Shown in pieces: positions 16,732 through 23,940 of a stretch of DNA of 32,986 nt. Position 1 is the first letter of the stretch. Each line of letters opens with the position of its first letter. Where the stretch lies: contig CALHTF010000161.1 of the NCBI GenBank assembly GCA_938038815.1, positions 1 through 32,986 on the forward strand, written 5' to 3'. The stretch is from an uncultured Acidimicrobiales bacterium (GTDB lineage Bacteria; Actinomycetota; Acidimicrobiia; Acidimicrobiales; SHLQ01). The translations under genes were made by a program, and so were the position numbers. The notes beneath the pieces were generated by a model. It was not told where the DNA came from, did not search any database, and saw only the letters and a program-made list of their open reading frames with translations.

Positions 16732-16753
16732 GCCCTCAGTCTAGGATGCGCAG
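16732..16753. promoter_or_regulatory. 22-bp divergent promoter with overlapping -10 hexamers
   Basis: Plus-strand TAGGAT (16742-16747) ends 6 nt before the RNase HI ATG at 16754. Minus-strand TAGACT (16743-16738) ends 6 nt before the aceE ATG at 16731. Both fit TANNNT, share 2 bp and place the start site at or next to the A of each ATG, so both transcripts would be leaderless. No convincing -35 is seen for either. Confidence 0.55.
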
Positions 16754-17788
16754 ATGACGAAGCAGGTCTATACCGACGGTGCATGTTCGGGGAATCCTGG
16801 ACCCGGCGGTTGGGCGTGGATCGTGCCCGGCGGACCCTTCGGTGCCGGCAATGCCGCCGAGACCACCAACCAGCGCATGGAACTCCAGGCAGTTCTGTCG
16901 GCCCTCGAGTCAATCGAGGGGGAAGTCGAAGTGATCAGCGACTCGACCTACGTGGTGAACTGCTTTCGCGACGGCTGGTGGAAGGGTTGGCTGACGCGAG
17001 GCTGGAAGAACAGCCAGAAGAAACCGGTCGCCAACCGAGATCTTTGGGAACCGCTCATCGAGCTGTACCAGCAGCGGGCCGACGAGCTGACCTTCACCTG
17101 GGTCAAGGGCCACAGCGGCAATGAGTGGAACGACTACGCCGACCGACTCGCAGTCGAGGCCGGGTTCTTGCAGCAACCCCGTTCGGGAGATTCGACGCCG
17201 ACCCAGATCGGCGAACCCGACAAGGTGCGCCGGTCGACCAAGACCGCCGCTCCGGCCGCATCCGCCGCCTCGGGCGAACACGTCGATGGGCGGTCGATCG
17301 TGGTGCTCGGCCACCAACCGCCCGAACTCGGGGGATATGGCGAGAATGCGCTCACCAAGCGACTGATCCTGCGCATCGAACAGATCTTGCGGGCAAAAGC
17401 CGAACTCGACCCGGATCTGGTCGTGCTCACCGGGCTGCGCCTCGGAGCCGAGCAGTTGGGAGCCCAGGCAGCGCGTAACGCCGGAATCCCGTACGTGGCC
17501 GTGCTGCCGTTTCCCGACCCGGACGCCCGGTGGCCCGAGACGTCGCGGGCCGAGTTTGCGTCGCTGCTTTCGTCGGCGGCCAGCGTTGTGCAACTGTCGA
17601 CCAAGGCTCCGGCCGACAAAGCAAAGGTCGCGGCGGCCATGCGCAAGCGCACCGCCTGGTTCAGCGAGAACGCCCAGGAAGCGCTCGTCATCTGGGACGG
17701 GAAAGAGCCGTTTGTGAAAAAGACGGTCGACGCGATGGAAGCCGCCCTCGAAGACGACGTGTGGATCATCGATCCGAACGAGGTCTAG
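16754..17788 (+). CDS. Ribonuclease HI fused to a SLOG (YpsA/DUF1273-like) domain
   Basis: Residues 1-138 of 344 form a complete RNase HI: YTDGACSGNPGPGG with Asp8, RMEL with Glu43, ISDSTYV with Asp63, KGHSGNEW with His120, and ADRLA with Asp130. These are the four carboxylates plus His of the active enzyme, which cuts RNA in RNA-DNA hybrids. After an Ala/Ser/Pro linker (about 140-178), residues 180-335 match SLOG/YpsA-type Rossmann proteins: GHQPPELGGYGENAL, LTGLRLGAEQLGAQAA, VLPFPDPDARWPE, then RTAWFSENAQEALVIWDG. SLOG domains bind nucleotides or related ligands. The fusion suggests a ligand-controlled or DNA-associated RNase H (inference). Confidence 0.9.
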   Translation: MTKQVYTDGACSGNPGPGGWAWIVPGGPFGAGNAAETTNQRMELQAVLSALESIEGEVEVISDSTYVVNCFRDGWWKGWLTRGWKNSQKKPVANRDLWEPLIELYQQRADELTFTWVKGHSGNEWNDYADRLAVEAGFLQQPRSGDSTPTQIGEPDKVRRSTKTAAPAASAASGEHVDGRSIVVLGHQPPELGGYGENALTKRLILRIEQILRAKAELDPDLVVLTGLRLGAEQLGAQAARNAGIPYVAVLPFPDPDARWPETSRAEFASLLSSAASVVQLSTKAPADKAKVAAAMRKRTAWFSENAQEALVIWDGKEPFVKKTVDAMEAALEDDVWIIDPNEV

Positions 17789-17842
17789 GCCGCTCTTGGT
17801 CGGGAATACCACCATCGCCTCTGATGTTGTTCGGTGCACCTA

Positions 17843-17857
17843 GTGTCGAAGCGACAC
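17843..17857 (+). promoter_or_regulatory. Palindrome GTGTCG-AAG-CGACAC before the DUF427 gene
   Basis: A perfect 6-bp inverted repeat with a 3-nt spacer overlaps a possible -10 hexamer TAGTGT (17841-17846) and lies 18 bp before the ATG at 17876. It could be an operator or a leader hairpin. AAGGAA precedes the ATG by about 7 nt as the ribosome-binding site. Confidence 0.4.
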
Positions 17858-17875
17858 AGAACGAAGGAAACCCAC

Positions 17876-18163
17876 ATGGCCACCGTGACCTATAACGGCA
17901 CCGTAATTGCTCGCAGCGACGAAACCGTCGAAGTCGAAGGAAACCTCTACTTCCCGCGGGAGTCGCTACGTCGAGAACTCTTTACGCCCAACGATCACCG
18001 CACCACCTGCTCGTGGAAGGGTGAGGCCTGGTACATGACGCTCATCGTCGATGGTCAAACGGTCGAGAACGTCGGCTGGTTCTACCCGGACCCCAAAGAG
18101 GAAGCGAAGAACATCGCAGGCCATGTTGCGTTCTACGGCAACCTCGTCGAGGTTGAGGCGTAA
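17876..18163 (+). CDS. DUF427 domain protein
   Basis: The 95-aa protein consists of one DUF427 domain: ATVTYNGTVIARSDETVEVEG, NLYFPRESL, then TTCSWKGEAWYMTL and GWFYPDPKEEAKNIAGHVAFYG. These Trp/Tyr-rich motifs (C-x-WKG-x-A, YP-x-P, GHVAFY) are typical of the family, whose molecular function is not established. ATG 17876 is chosen over an upstream in-frame ATG at 17834 because AAGGAA is correctly spaced and the domain begins here. It lies 87 bp after the RNase HI-SLOG gene and converges with the GT26 gene, leaving 15 bp between stops. Confidence 0.88.
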   Translation: MATVTYNGTVIARSDETVEVEGNLYFPRESLRRELFTPNDHRTTCSWKGEAWYMTLIVDGQTVENVGWFYPDPKEEAKNIAGHVAFYGNLVEVEA

Positions 18164-18178
18164 CGCCAGCGTGGTGCG

Positions 18179-19045
18179 CTAGGCGTGGTCGGCCGGATGG
18201 CCGGGGCGCGCCTTGCGACGGATCTGCGGAGCCGGACGGCGCAGCACTCGGGTAGTGATTACTTCGCGCGCCCAGACCGGCACGAGTAGAGCCGGCTCGA
18301 CGAGATACCGATGCCACAGTCGTTGTGGTTCGGTGACCAACCGGTACAGCCATTCGATTCCGATGCGACCCATCCAGCGCGGTGGAGTCGAGATGGTGCC
18401 GGCAAGGTAGTCGTTGCCTGCGCCAACGGTGACGATGGCCGGCGCGTCGATGAGCGCCAGGTTGTCGGCGACCCATTGCTCTTGGCGAGGCATGCCCATA
18501 CCCACGATCAGTACGTCGGGGTTAAAGCGTTGGATGTCGGCCAGGATGTCGGTGTTTTCCTGGCCGCTTACGTCGGTGTTGAAGTACCCGTCGCGTCCGT
18601 CGAACTCGAGCCGGGGGAACTGCTCGTGCAGTACACCGGCCGACAACTTGAACGACTCGGCGGTGCCGCCCAGGTAGTAGACCCGCCAGCCAAGCTTTTC
18701 TGCCATGGCGTAAAAGCGGGGGTACCAGTCGAGGTACGTGGTGCGGTGGCGCTGGTCGAGTTCGAGCCCGAGTAGTCGACCATGCCAAACAAAGGGCATG
18801 CCGTCGATGTAGCTCAAGCCGGCAACGTCGTAGGCGGCGCGCATGTCCGGGTTACGTAACTGCAGGTACGCCCCATGCAAGTTTTGGGTGAACACCACGA
18901 GCTGTTCGGACTGCTCGATCGCCAGCTCGAGTGAGGACATCAGTCCAGCGATGGTGATCGGGGTGACATCGACCCCAAAGAGTCGATGCCAACCGGGCAT
19001 CTCGCGGGGTGTGGAACCCGTCGATTTTGGGGGTGTCGATGTCAT
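18179..19045 (-). CDS. WecB/TagA/CpsF family (GT26) glycosyltransferase
   Basis: The 288-aa product matches GT26: LFGVDVTPITIAGLMSSLE (about 22-40), VVFTQNLHGAYL (50-61), YIDGMPFVW (79-87), YYLGGTAESF (123-132), VLIVGMGMPRQEQWV (178-192) and TVGAGNDYLAG (206-216), then WLYRL-EPQRL-RYL. The family transfers ManNAc-type sugars from UDP donors onto a lipid-linked GlcNAc at the membrane during teichoic-acid or capsule synthesis. ATG 19045 is an uncertain start: a GTG at 19108 extends it, and ATG 19000 would still keep the domain. It is about 4.4 kb beyond the EPS modules and may act in the same pathway. Confidence 0.87.
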   Translation of the reverse strand: MTSTPPKSTGSTPREMPGWHRLFGVDVTPITIAGLMSSLELAIEQSEQLVVFTQNLHGAYLQLRNPDMRAAYDVAGLSYIDGMPFVWHGRLLGLELDQRHRTTYLDWYPRFYAMAEKLGWRVYYLGGTAESFKLSAGVLHEQFPRLEFDGRDGYFNTDVSGQENTDILADIQRFNPDVLIVGMGMPRQEQWVADNLALIDAPAIVTVGAGNDYLAGTISTPPRWMGRIGIEWLYRLVTEPQRLWHRYLVEPALLVPVWAREVITTRVLRRPAPQIRRKARPGHPADHA

Positions 19046-19333
19046 GAAGCCTGAGCTGTTGGAGCGGAAGTGCGAGGCGGCGCTGCGGTGAGTGAGAGCC
19101 GCCGCCACGGGTCATACGGGAATCGCAACAACACAGAAGGTACAACAAAAAACCTCAAAAGGCGCAACAATCATCAAAACCCATGAAAGCCGCCAGAAAA
19201 CACACGAAAAATGGTTGAAAATGCCGTGGTGTGTTCGCCGGGTGGGCGGCTGTGGCGGCTCGCGTTATGGGCGCGTCGATGAGGCCGACACCGCCAGGCG
19301 TCGACACGGCCACCTATGGCGGAGCAGCTTGTG
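19046..19333. other. Gap upstream of the GT26 gene, partly A-rich on the plus strand
   Basis: No gene is supported. The part at 19128-19226 is strikingly A-rich on the plus strand (T-rich on the minus strand) compared with its surroundings, including a 6-A run at 19147-19152. It probably carries the GT26 promoter and the end of the SRPBCC transcript, but no clear -35/-10 or stable hairpin could be fixed. Confidence 0.35.
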
Positions 19334-19804
19334 TTAGCCGGCTACCAGCTCGGCGAGGCGCTCGAGGGTTTTGCCCATCCCGACCGGGTGGCGCTTTGGG
19401 TAGCCGGCTGCTTCGATCGCGGCGGGCAGAAATGATGTCGACCAGTCGAACGTTTCGGTCACCAGGGTTTGGTCGCCCTGGGGTTCGAGTTCGAAGCGCC
19501 ACCGGTGTTTGCCTATGTGCTGCCAGGCAATCAGTCGGTTCTCGTCGAACTCGACCACGGTGTTGCCAATGACGTAGGGCACCCCGAGCTTCATGCGCAT
19601 GGAGAACTTGCTACCCATTTCGAGGCGTTGGTCGCTGCGAGCGGCGCGCACGGTGCCCGAGCCATCCATCTTTGCGTGACCGTCGGGGCTCGCGAGTATG
19701 TCGAAGATGTGGTCGGCGGGAGCATCGATGAGCAGACTCACCGACACCTTTTGCTCGCCAAAGGTGGTCGATTCGGGGTGGTCGGGACTCGCAAACTTGC
19801 TCAC
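19334..19804 (-). CDS. SRPBCC (START-like) family protein
   Basis: The 156-aa single-domain protein begins VSVSLLIDAPADHIFDILASPDGHAKMDGSG, the usual SRPBCC opening (beta1, then the P-A-x-x-x-F-D helices). Later motifs are VVEFDENRLIAWQHIG and RFELEPQGDQTLVTETFDWS. The fold forms a hydrophobic ligand pocket; activity cannot be inferred from sequence. The start is GTG 19804, overlapping the stop of the upstream epimerase-like gene by 4 nt (GTGA), so the two are translationally coupled. A pairing of TIGR01777 proteins with SRPBCC domains is consistent with a shared, probably lipid-like, substrate (inference). Confidence 0.85.
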   Translation of the reverse strand: MSKFASPDHPESTTFGEQKVSVSLLIDAPADHIFDILASPDGHAKMDGSGTVRAARSDQRLEMGSKFSMRMKLGVPYVIGNTVVEFDENRLIAWQHIGKHRWRFELEPQGDQTLVTETFDWSTSFLPAAIEAAGYPKRHPVGMGKTLERLAELVAG

Positions 19805-20694
19805 TTGAGGACCGCCCGCAGTGCATCGTCGATGGTTGGGTGGGCGAAGTCATAGCCCGACTCGGTCAAGGTCGCCGGACGCACATCGGCGCTGGTAAAG
19901 AGCAACGCTTGCGCGAGTTCTTTGCCGAGCATGAGATACAGCGCGGGCGTCGGTGTCGGCAGCAGGGTTGGGCGCCCCAGGACCGCTCCCAGCGCTTTGG
20001 TGAAGTCGTTGTTGGAGACGGGCGCTGGGCCGGTGACGTTGGCGGGTCCCGAGATGGAGTCGGTTTCGATGATGTGAATGATGGCGCCGACCATGTCGGT
20101 CACCGACACCCAGCTCATCATCTGCTTGCCGTTTCCGATCTTGCCGCCGATGCCAAGCTTGAAGAAGGGAAGCATCCGCTCAAGAGCGCCGCCCTCGGTC
20201 GACAACACGATGCCGGTGCGGATATGAGCGACTCGAATGCCGGCGTCTTCGGCCGGTTGAGTAGCGGCTTCCCACTGGCTGCACAGGTCGGCGAGGAAGT
20301 CGCTTCCGCCGGTGCTCGCTTCGGTCAGCACCTCGGTGCCACGGTCGCCGTAGTACCCAATGGCCGACCCGCTAACCAAAACCTTTGGCTTGGTGTTCAT
20401 GGCGGCGATAGTGGTGGCGATGAGGTCGGTGCCATCGACCCGGCTATCGAGCATCCGGCGTTTTTGCTCATCGGACCACTTGTTGGTGGCGATGCCCTCG
20501 CCAGCCAAGTGCACGACGGCGTCGACTCCCTCGAGCGCTTCGGCATCGAGTTCGCCGTTGGCCGGGTCCCACCTCAGGGTGTTGGGTCCGGTGGCCGACC
20601 GGCCGATCGACAGGGTCGAGTGGCCTTGTTTCTGTAGCTCGGCAACCAGTGCTGAGCCAATGAGTCCGGATGCTCCGGTTATGGCGACATGCAT
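19801..20694 (-). CDS. TIGR01777 family SDR oxidoreductase (YfcH-like)
   Basis: The 297-aa extended short-chain dehydrogenase starts with the NAD(P) motif VAITGASGLIGSAL (3-16). It then has WDPANGELD, VVHLAGEGIATNKWSDEQKRRMLDSRVDGT, VSGSAIGYYGDRG with the catalytic-region Tyr, and a C-terminal DUF1731-like stretch (TPTPALYLMLGKELAQALL, RPATLTESGYDFAHP). This order is diagnostic of TIGR01777. It is usually described as an NAD(P)-dependent epimerase; the natural substrate is unknown. It diverges from the moaB/mog gene across 73 bp. Confidence 0.92.
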   Translation of the reverse strand: MHVAITGASGLIGSALVAELQKQGHSTLSIGRSATGPNTLRWDPANGELDAEALEGVDAVVHLAGEGIATNKWSDEQKRRMLDSRVDGTDLIATTIAAMNTKPKVLVSGSAIGYYGDRGTEVLTEASTGGSDFLADLCSQWEAATQPAEDAGIRVAHIRTGIVLSTEGGALERMLPFFKLGIGGKIGNGKQMMSWVSVTDMVGAIIHIIETDSISGPANVTGPAPVSNNDFTKALGAVLGRPTLLPTPTPALYLMLGKELAQALLFTSADVRPATLTESGYDFAHPTIDDALRAVLK

Positions 20695-20755
20695 GGCATG
20701 AGTGTTGCATCGGAAATGGCCGGTCAGGTGGGTCGAGTGGCGGATATCTCGGCAC

Positions 20756-20767
20756 TAGGGTTGGGTG
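20756..20767 (+). promoter_or_regulatory. TAGGGT-N6-ATG leaderless promoter candidate
   Basis: The -10-like hexamer TAGGGT (20756-20761) ends 6 nt before the ATG at 20768, which would put the transcript start on the A of the start codon. The same hexamer and spacing occur before hisG. TCGAGT 17 bp upstream is a weak -35. Confidence 0.45.
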
Positions 20768-21256
20768 ATGGCAGATCACGATACGTCGGGCCTCGCGGCC
20801 AAAGTTCTCACCGTTTCAGATGGGGTGATCCACGGCACACGCGAAGACAAATCGGGGGCCGCGCTCGCGGAGTTTCTTGAGTCCGAAGGGTTCTCGGTCG
20901 CTGAACGGCGAGTGGTCGCCGACGGGGTCGAGAACGTCAGCGAGGCGCTGATCGACATGGCGGCTGACTTCAACGGCTTGGTCGTGACCACCGGCGGCAC
21001 CGGGTTTGGTCCTCGCGACCTCACTCCCGAGGGCACCAAGGCAGTGCTCGAGCGGGAAGCGCCGGGCTTGGCCGAGGCGATGCGGTTGGTCAACCCGCTC
21101 GGGCGTCTTTCGCGCGGGCTCGCTGGCACCCGAGGTCATGCGCTGATCCTCAATACCCCTGGATCGACCAAAGGATGCGTAGAGATGACTCAAGCGGTGA
21201 TCGATGTTGTTCCCCACGCAATCCGCCTTATGGCCGACCAGCCGACCGACCACTGA
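20768..21256 (+). CDS. MoaB/Mog family molybdopterin biosynthesis protein
   Basis: The 162-aa protein is a single MoCF-binding domain: AKVLTVSDGVIHGTREDKSG (11-30), then VVTTGGTGFGPRDLTPEGTKAVLEREAPGLAEAMR (about 72-105), with RGLAGTRGHALILNTPGST later. The family binds molybdopterin and, in Mog, adenylates it before metal insertion; Mog and MoaB cannot be separated reliably here. ATG 20768 is preferred over GTG 20765. No other molybdenum-cofactor gene is nearby. Its stop shares one base with the ribD ATG (TGATG), so the two are coupled. Confidence 0.9.
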   Translation: MADHDTSGLAAKVLTVSDGVIHGTREDKSGAALAEFLESEGFSVAERRVVADGVENVSEALIDMAADFNGLVVTTGGTGFGPRDLTPEGTKAVLEREAPGLAEAMRLVNPLGRLSRGLAGTRGHALILNTPGSTKGCVEMTQAVIDVVPHAIRLMADQPTDH

Positions 21257-22284
21257 TGGTCGCCGATACCGCGAACCAAGCAGCACTCGATGCCCACTTC
21301 ATGCGGCGGGCCATCGCGGCCGCCGCCGACTCGCGACTGGTCGCACCCCCAAACCCGTGGGTTGGCTCGGTGGTCGTGGCGGCCGATGGCGAGAGCTTTG
21401 TTGGCTCGACCGAGGCGCCCGGGTCTCGCCATGCAGAGATCGTCGCCCTCGATGCCGCTGGACCCCAAGCAAACGGCGCCACGGTGTACACCACCCTCGA
21501 ACCGTGCAGCCACCAAGGACGAACCGGTCCGTGCACGACGGCGCTTATCGACGCAGGCATCGCCCGCGTGGTGGTCGGGCTGGGTGACCCCGATCCGCAG
21601 GTTTCTGGTAGTGGCATTGCCAAACTCGAAGCCGCCGGAATCGAAGTCACCGTCAATGTCGAAGCCGACGCCGTCCAACGCCAACTGGCGCCCTATCTCA
21701 CCCACCGGCGCACGGGCCGGCCGCTCGTTGTACTGAAGTTGGCGGCCACCATCGACGGCTACCTTGCGGCGTCGGACGGCTCGAGCCAATGGATTACCGG
21801 CGAAGCAGCCCGCAACGATGTGCACCGGCTGCGGGCCGAAAGCGACGCCATTTGTGTTGGTGCCGGGACCGTGCGGTCCGACGACCCAAGCCTGACCGTG
21901 CGGTCCTACACCCCAGCGGTTGCGGTCGGTCGACCCCTCGATCCGTTTCGAGTGGTGCTCGGATCGGCGGGTAGCGACGCCAAGGCCCAACCGATCGAGG
22001 AATTCACCGGCGAGCTCGAAGATCTGCTCGACAGTTTGGGCGACCGCTCGATGCTGCAGCTGTTGGTCGAAGGCGGGGGAGCGGTGGCCGGGGCCTTTCA
22101 TCGGGCCGGTCTGGTGGATCAGTACGTGATCTATATGGCACCCGCGTTCCTCGGCGGAAGCGACGGCGTGGCGATGTTTGGCGGGCAAGGTGTGGCCACC
22201 ATGTCCGAGCTGCGCCGAGGAGCTTTTGAGTCGGTAACCCAGCTAGGCGACGACATCCGTTTGGTGGTCTCGCTCGACCGGTAA
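21256..22284 (+). CDS. ribD: Bifunctional riboflavin biosynthesis deaminase/reductase RibD
   Basis: The 342-aa product has an N-terminal cytidine-deaminase-like domain with FMRRAIAAAADSRL, PNPWVGSVVV, and the zinc site H59-A-E61, P-C84 and C93 (SRHAEIV, LEPCSHQGRTGPCT). The C-terminal reductase domain runs from RPLVVLKLAATIDGYLA (about 155) through QWITGEAARNDVHRLRAESDAICVGAGTVRSDDP to LLVEGGGAVAGAF. It deaminates and then reduces the pyrimidine intermediate in riboflavin synthesis. ATG 21256 is fixed by overlap with the upstream stop; other rib genes are not in the window. Confidence 0.95.
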   Translation: MVADTANQAALDAHFMRRAIAAAADSRLVAPPNPWVGSVVVAADGESFVGSTEAPGSRHAEIVALDAAGPQANGATVYTTLEPCSHQGRTGPCTTALIDAGIARVVVGLGDPDPQVSGSGIAKLEAAGIEVTVNVEADAVQRQLAPYLTHRRTGRPLVVLKLAATIDGYLAASDGSSQWITGEAARNDVHRLRAESDAICVGAGTVRSDDPSLTVRSYTPAVAVGRPLDPFRVVLGSAGSDAKAQPIEEFTGELEDLLDSLGDRSMLQLLVEGGGAVAGAFHRAGLVDQYVIYMAPAFLGGSDGVAMFGGQGVATMSELRRGAFESVTQLGDDIRLVVSLDR

Positions 22285-22302
22285 CCGGCGAGGCAAAACC
22301 GT

Positions 22303-22314
22303 TAGGGTCGTCAG
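22303..22314 (+). promoter_or_regulatory. TAGGGT-N6-ATG leaderless promoter candidate
   Basis: TAGGGT (22303-22308) ends 6 nt before the hisG ATG at 22315, and no Shine-Dalgarno sequence is present. It lies in the 30-bp gap after ribD, so hisG may be transcribed on its own as well as by read-through. Confidence 0.5.
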
Positions 22315-23190
22315 ATGCTTCGACTCGTTCTCCCTAAAGGTTCCCTCGAAAAGCAGACCTTCAAGCTGTTTGAAGACGCTGATTTGGCGATCCATCGCAG
22401 CTCAAGCGTTGGCTACAAAGCAACCATCAACGACCCTCGAATCGACGAGGTGCGGATCCTGCGCCCACAAGAGATCGGCAGCTACGTGGCCGAGGGGCTT
22501 TTCGATATCGGCATCACCGGCCGGGACTGGATCGAAGAACCGGCGTGCGAGGTGACCAGCCTCGGCGAGTTGCGTTATTCGAAGGTTACCGCCAAGCCGG
22601 TGCGCATCGTCGTAGCGGTGCCCGGCGACAGCGAATACACCTCGGTGAAGGACTTGCCCGACGGCGTCCGGGTCTCGACCGAGTACCCCGAGCTGACCAA
22701 GCGGTTCTTCAAACAGGCCGGCGTCGAGGCCGACATTCGCTTGTCGTACGGCGCAACTGAAGCCAAAGTCCCCGACATCGTCGACGTGGTGGTCGATATC
22801 ACCGAGACCGGGAACGCGCTTCGCGCCGCGGGGCTAAAGATCATCGACGAGATCCTCCAGAGCTACACCGAACTGATCGCCAACCCCGTGGCCGCTCAGG
22901 ACCCCGAGAAGCGTCATGCCATGGATCAGATCAATACGTTGTTGCAGGGTGTGCTCGACGCTCGCGGCAAGGTCTTGGTGAAGATGAACGTTCCGACCAA
23001 CGCACTCGACCCGGTGATCGAAATGTTGCCGACCATGAAGTCGCCGACGGTCAACGAGCTCTTTGGCGGAACGGGTTATGCCGTGGAGACCGTGGTGCCG
23101 AAGTCCGAGATCAACATCTTGATCCCGGCGCTCAAGGACCTTGGCGCCGAAGATCTGATCGAGCTGCCGATCCTCAAGATCGTCGAGTAG
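22315..23190 (+). CDS. hisG: ATP phosphoribosyltransferase, long form
   Basis: The 291-aa enzyme catalyses the first step of histidine synthesis, joining ATP and PRPP. It starts MLRLVLPKGSLEKQTFKLFEDADL and has VRILRPQEIGSYVAEGLFDIGITGRDWIEE and the PRPP-binding stretch DIVDVVVDITETGNALRAAGLKII. Residues about 210-288 form the regulatory HisG C-terminal domain (VLVKMNVPTNALDPVIEMLPTMKSPTVNEL), so this is the HisZ-independent form that is feedback-inhibited by histidine. Its stop is 6 bp from that of the convergent LysM gene. No other his gene is in the window. Confidence 0.96.
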   Translation: MLRLVLPKGSLEKQTFKLFEDADLAIHRSSSVGYKATINDPRIDEVRILRPQEIGSYVAEGLFDIGITGRDWIEEPACEVTSLGELRYSKVTAKPVRIVVAVPGDSEYTSVKDLPDGVRVSTEYPELTKRFFKQAGVEADIRLSYGATEAKVPDIVDVVVDITETGNALRAAGLKIIDEILQSYTELIANPVAAQDPEKRHAMDQINTLLQGVLDARGKVLVKMNVPTNALDPVIEMLPTMKSPTVNELFGGTGYAVETVVPKSEINILIPALKDLGAEDLIELPILKIVE

Positions 23191-23196
23191 GGGTCA

Positions 23197-23940
23197 TTAG
23201 CCGGGCAGGTCGAGAACCTGTCCGACCAGTAACAGGTCGGGGTTCGACGGGTCGACCAATCGGCTCTCGTTGGCTCGGATGAGGTCTCGCCAATACGCCG
23301 TCAGTTCGCGCTTCGAGGGGGCACGGTTGAGGCGTTCGGTAAGCACATCGTTGGCGATCGACCAGAAGTGCTCCCCTTCTACCACCCGCCAGGTGGCGCG
23401 CTCGATGGCCTCGGCCGTCGCTGTCGTGGCGCCGAGGCCGACCATCGTGAGCGAGCGTTCGGGCGCTTGAGGCGCCGGATCGGTGGAAGGCGGTGAGGTG
23501 GAAGGCGGTGAGGTGGAAGGGGGCGCAGTAGCGTTCGGGTCGTCGAGGCGAACCATGGTGACCGGTGGGCTCGGCTCGCCGAGCGCCTCAGCGAGCGATG
23601 GAGTGGCGAGCCCGGGCACGGTTGCGGCGGTGAGTACGAGGCCGACGAGTGGTCGAACCATCGCCGGGGTGAGCCGGTCGAGCAGCAGGCTCGACGTGCC
23701 GGTGAGCGCGACGAGCAAGTGGGCGACGGCCAGGACCAGCAGGTACCAGCTGAGGCCGATCGCAATGACCCGCAGGTAGGTCATGAACGCGACGGCCGGG
23801 TCGGTCATCGAGAACCAGTCGGCAACGCCGTTCGATGCGGGAAACGGCAGCGCGTGGGCTGCTGGGCCGTGGAGCCCGAGCAGAATCCACGCCAGTCCGG
23901 CGATGGTCAGTGCGCTGCGGCTCACTCGGCTGGTGATCAT
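23197..23940 (-). CDS. Membrane protein with C-terminal LysM-like domain
   Basis: The 247-aa protein has three hydrophobic segments (about 9-30, 53-79, 95-113), a Pro/Ser/Thr linker (about 125-163) with repeated PPSTS units, and a C-terminal LysM-like domain (183-246: WRVVEGEHFWSIAN, LIRANESRLVDPSNPDLLLVGQVLDLPG). LysM binds N-acetylglucosamine polymers such as peptidoglycan. Its ATG overlaps the pseudokinase stop by 4 nt (ATGA), implying co-translation and perhaps partnership. The insert between the first helix of the LysM and the second (about 199-218) is longer than in a minimal 45-residue LysM. Confidence 0.82.
   Translation of the reverse strand: MITSRVSRSALTIAGLAWILLGLHGPAAHALPFPASNGVADWFSMTDPAVAFMTYLRVIAIGLSWYLLVLAVAHLLVALTGTSSLLLDRLTPAMVRPLVGLVLTAATVPGLATPSLAEALGEPSPPVTMVRLDDPNATAPPSTSPPSTSPPSTDPAPQAPERSLTMVGLGATTATAEAIERATWRVVEGEHFWSIANDVLTERLNRAPSKRELTAYWRDLIRANESRLVDPSNPDLLLVGQVLDLPG
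23482..23520. repeat. 15-bp tandem repeat encoding the PPSTS linker
   Basis: There are two full and one partial copies (23482-23496, 23497-23511, 23512-23520) of GGTGGAAGGCGGTGA inside the LysM gene. Each unit is five codons, so copy-number change would keep the reading frame and only alter linker length. Confidence 0.85.

Noticed and set aside
19109..19333. A-rich stretch as an intrinsic terminator for the SRPBCC gene
   Set aside because: A T-run exists on the minus strand, but only a 3-bp stem precedes it.
21190..22188. Open frame on - (332 codons)
   Set aside because: It is the antisense shadow of ribD, whose zinc-site and reductase motifs are clear.
23482..23520. Short tandem repeat as a CRISPR or minisatellite
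   Set aside because: It is 2.6 copies of 15 bp encoding a Pro/Ser/Thr linker inside the LysM gene.
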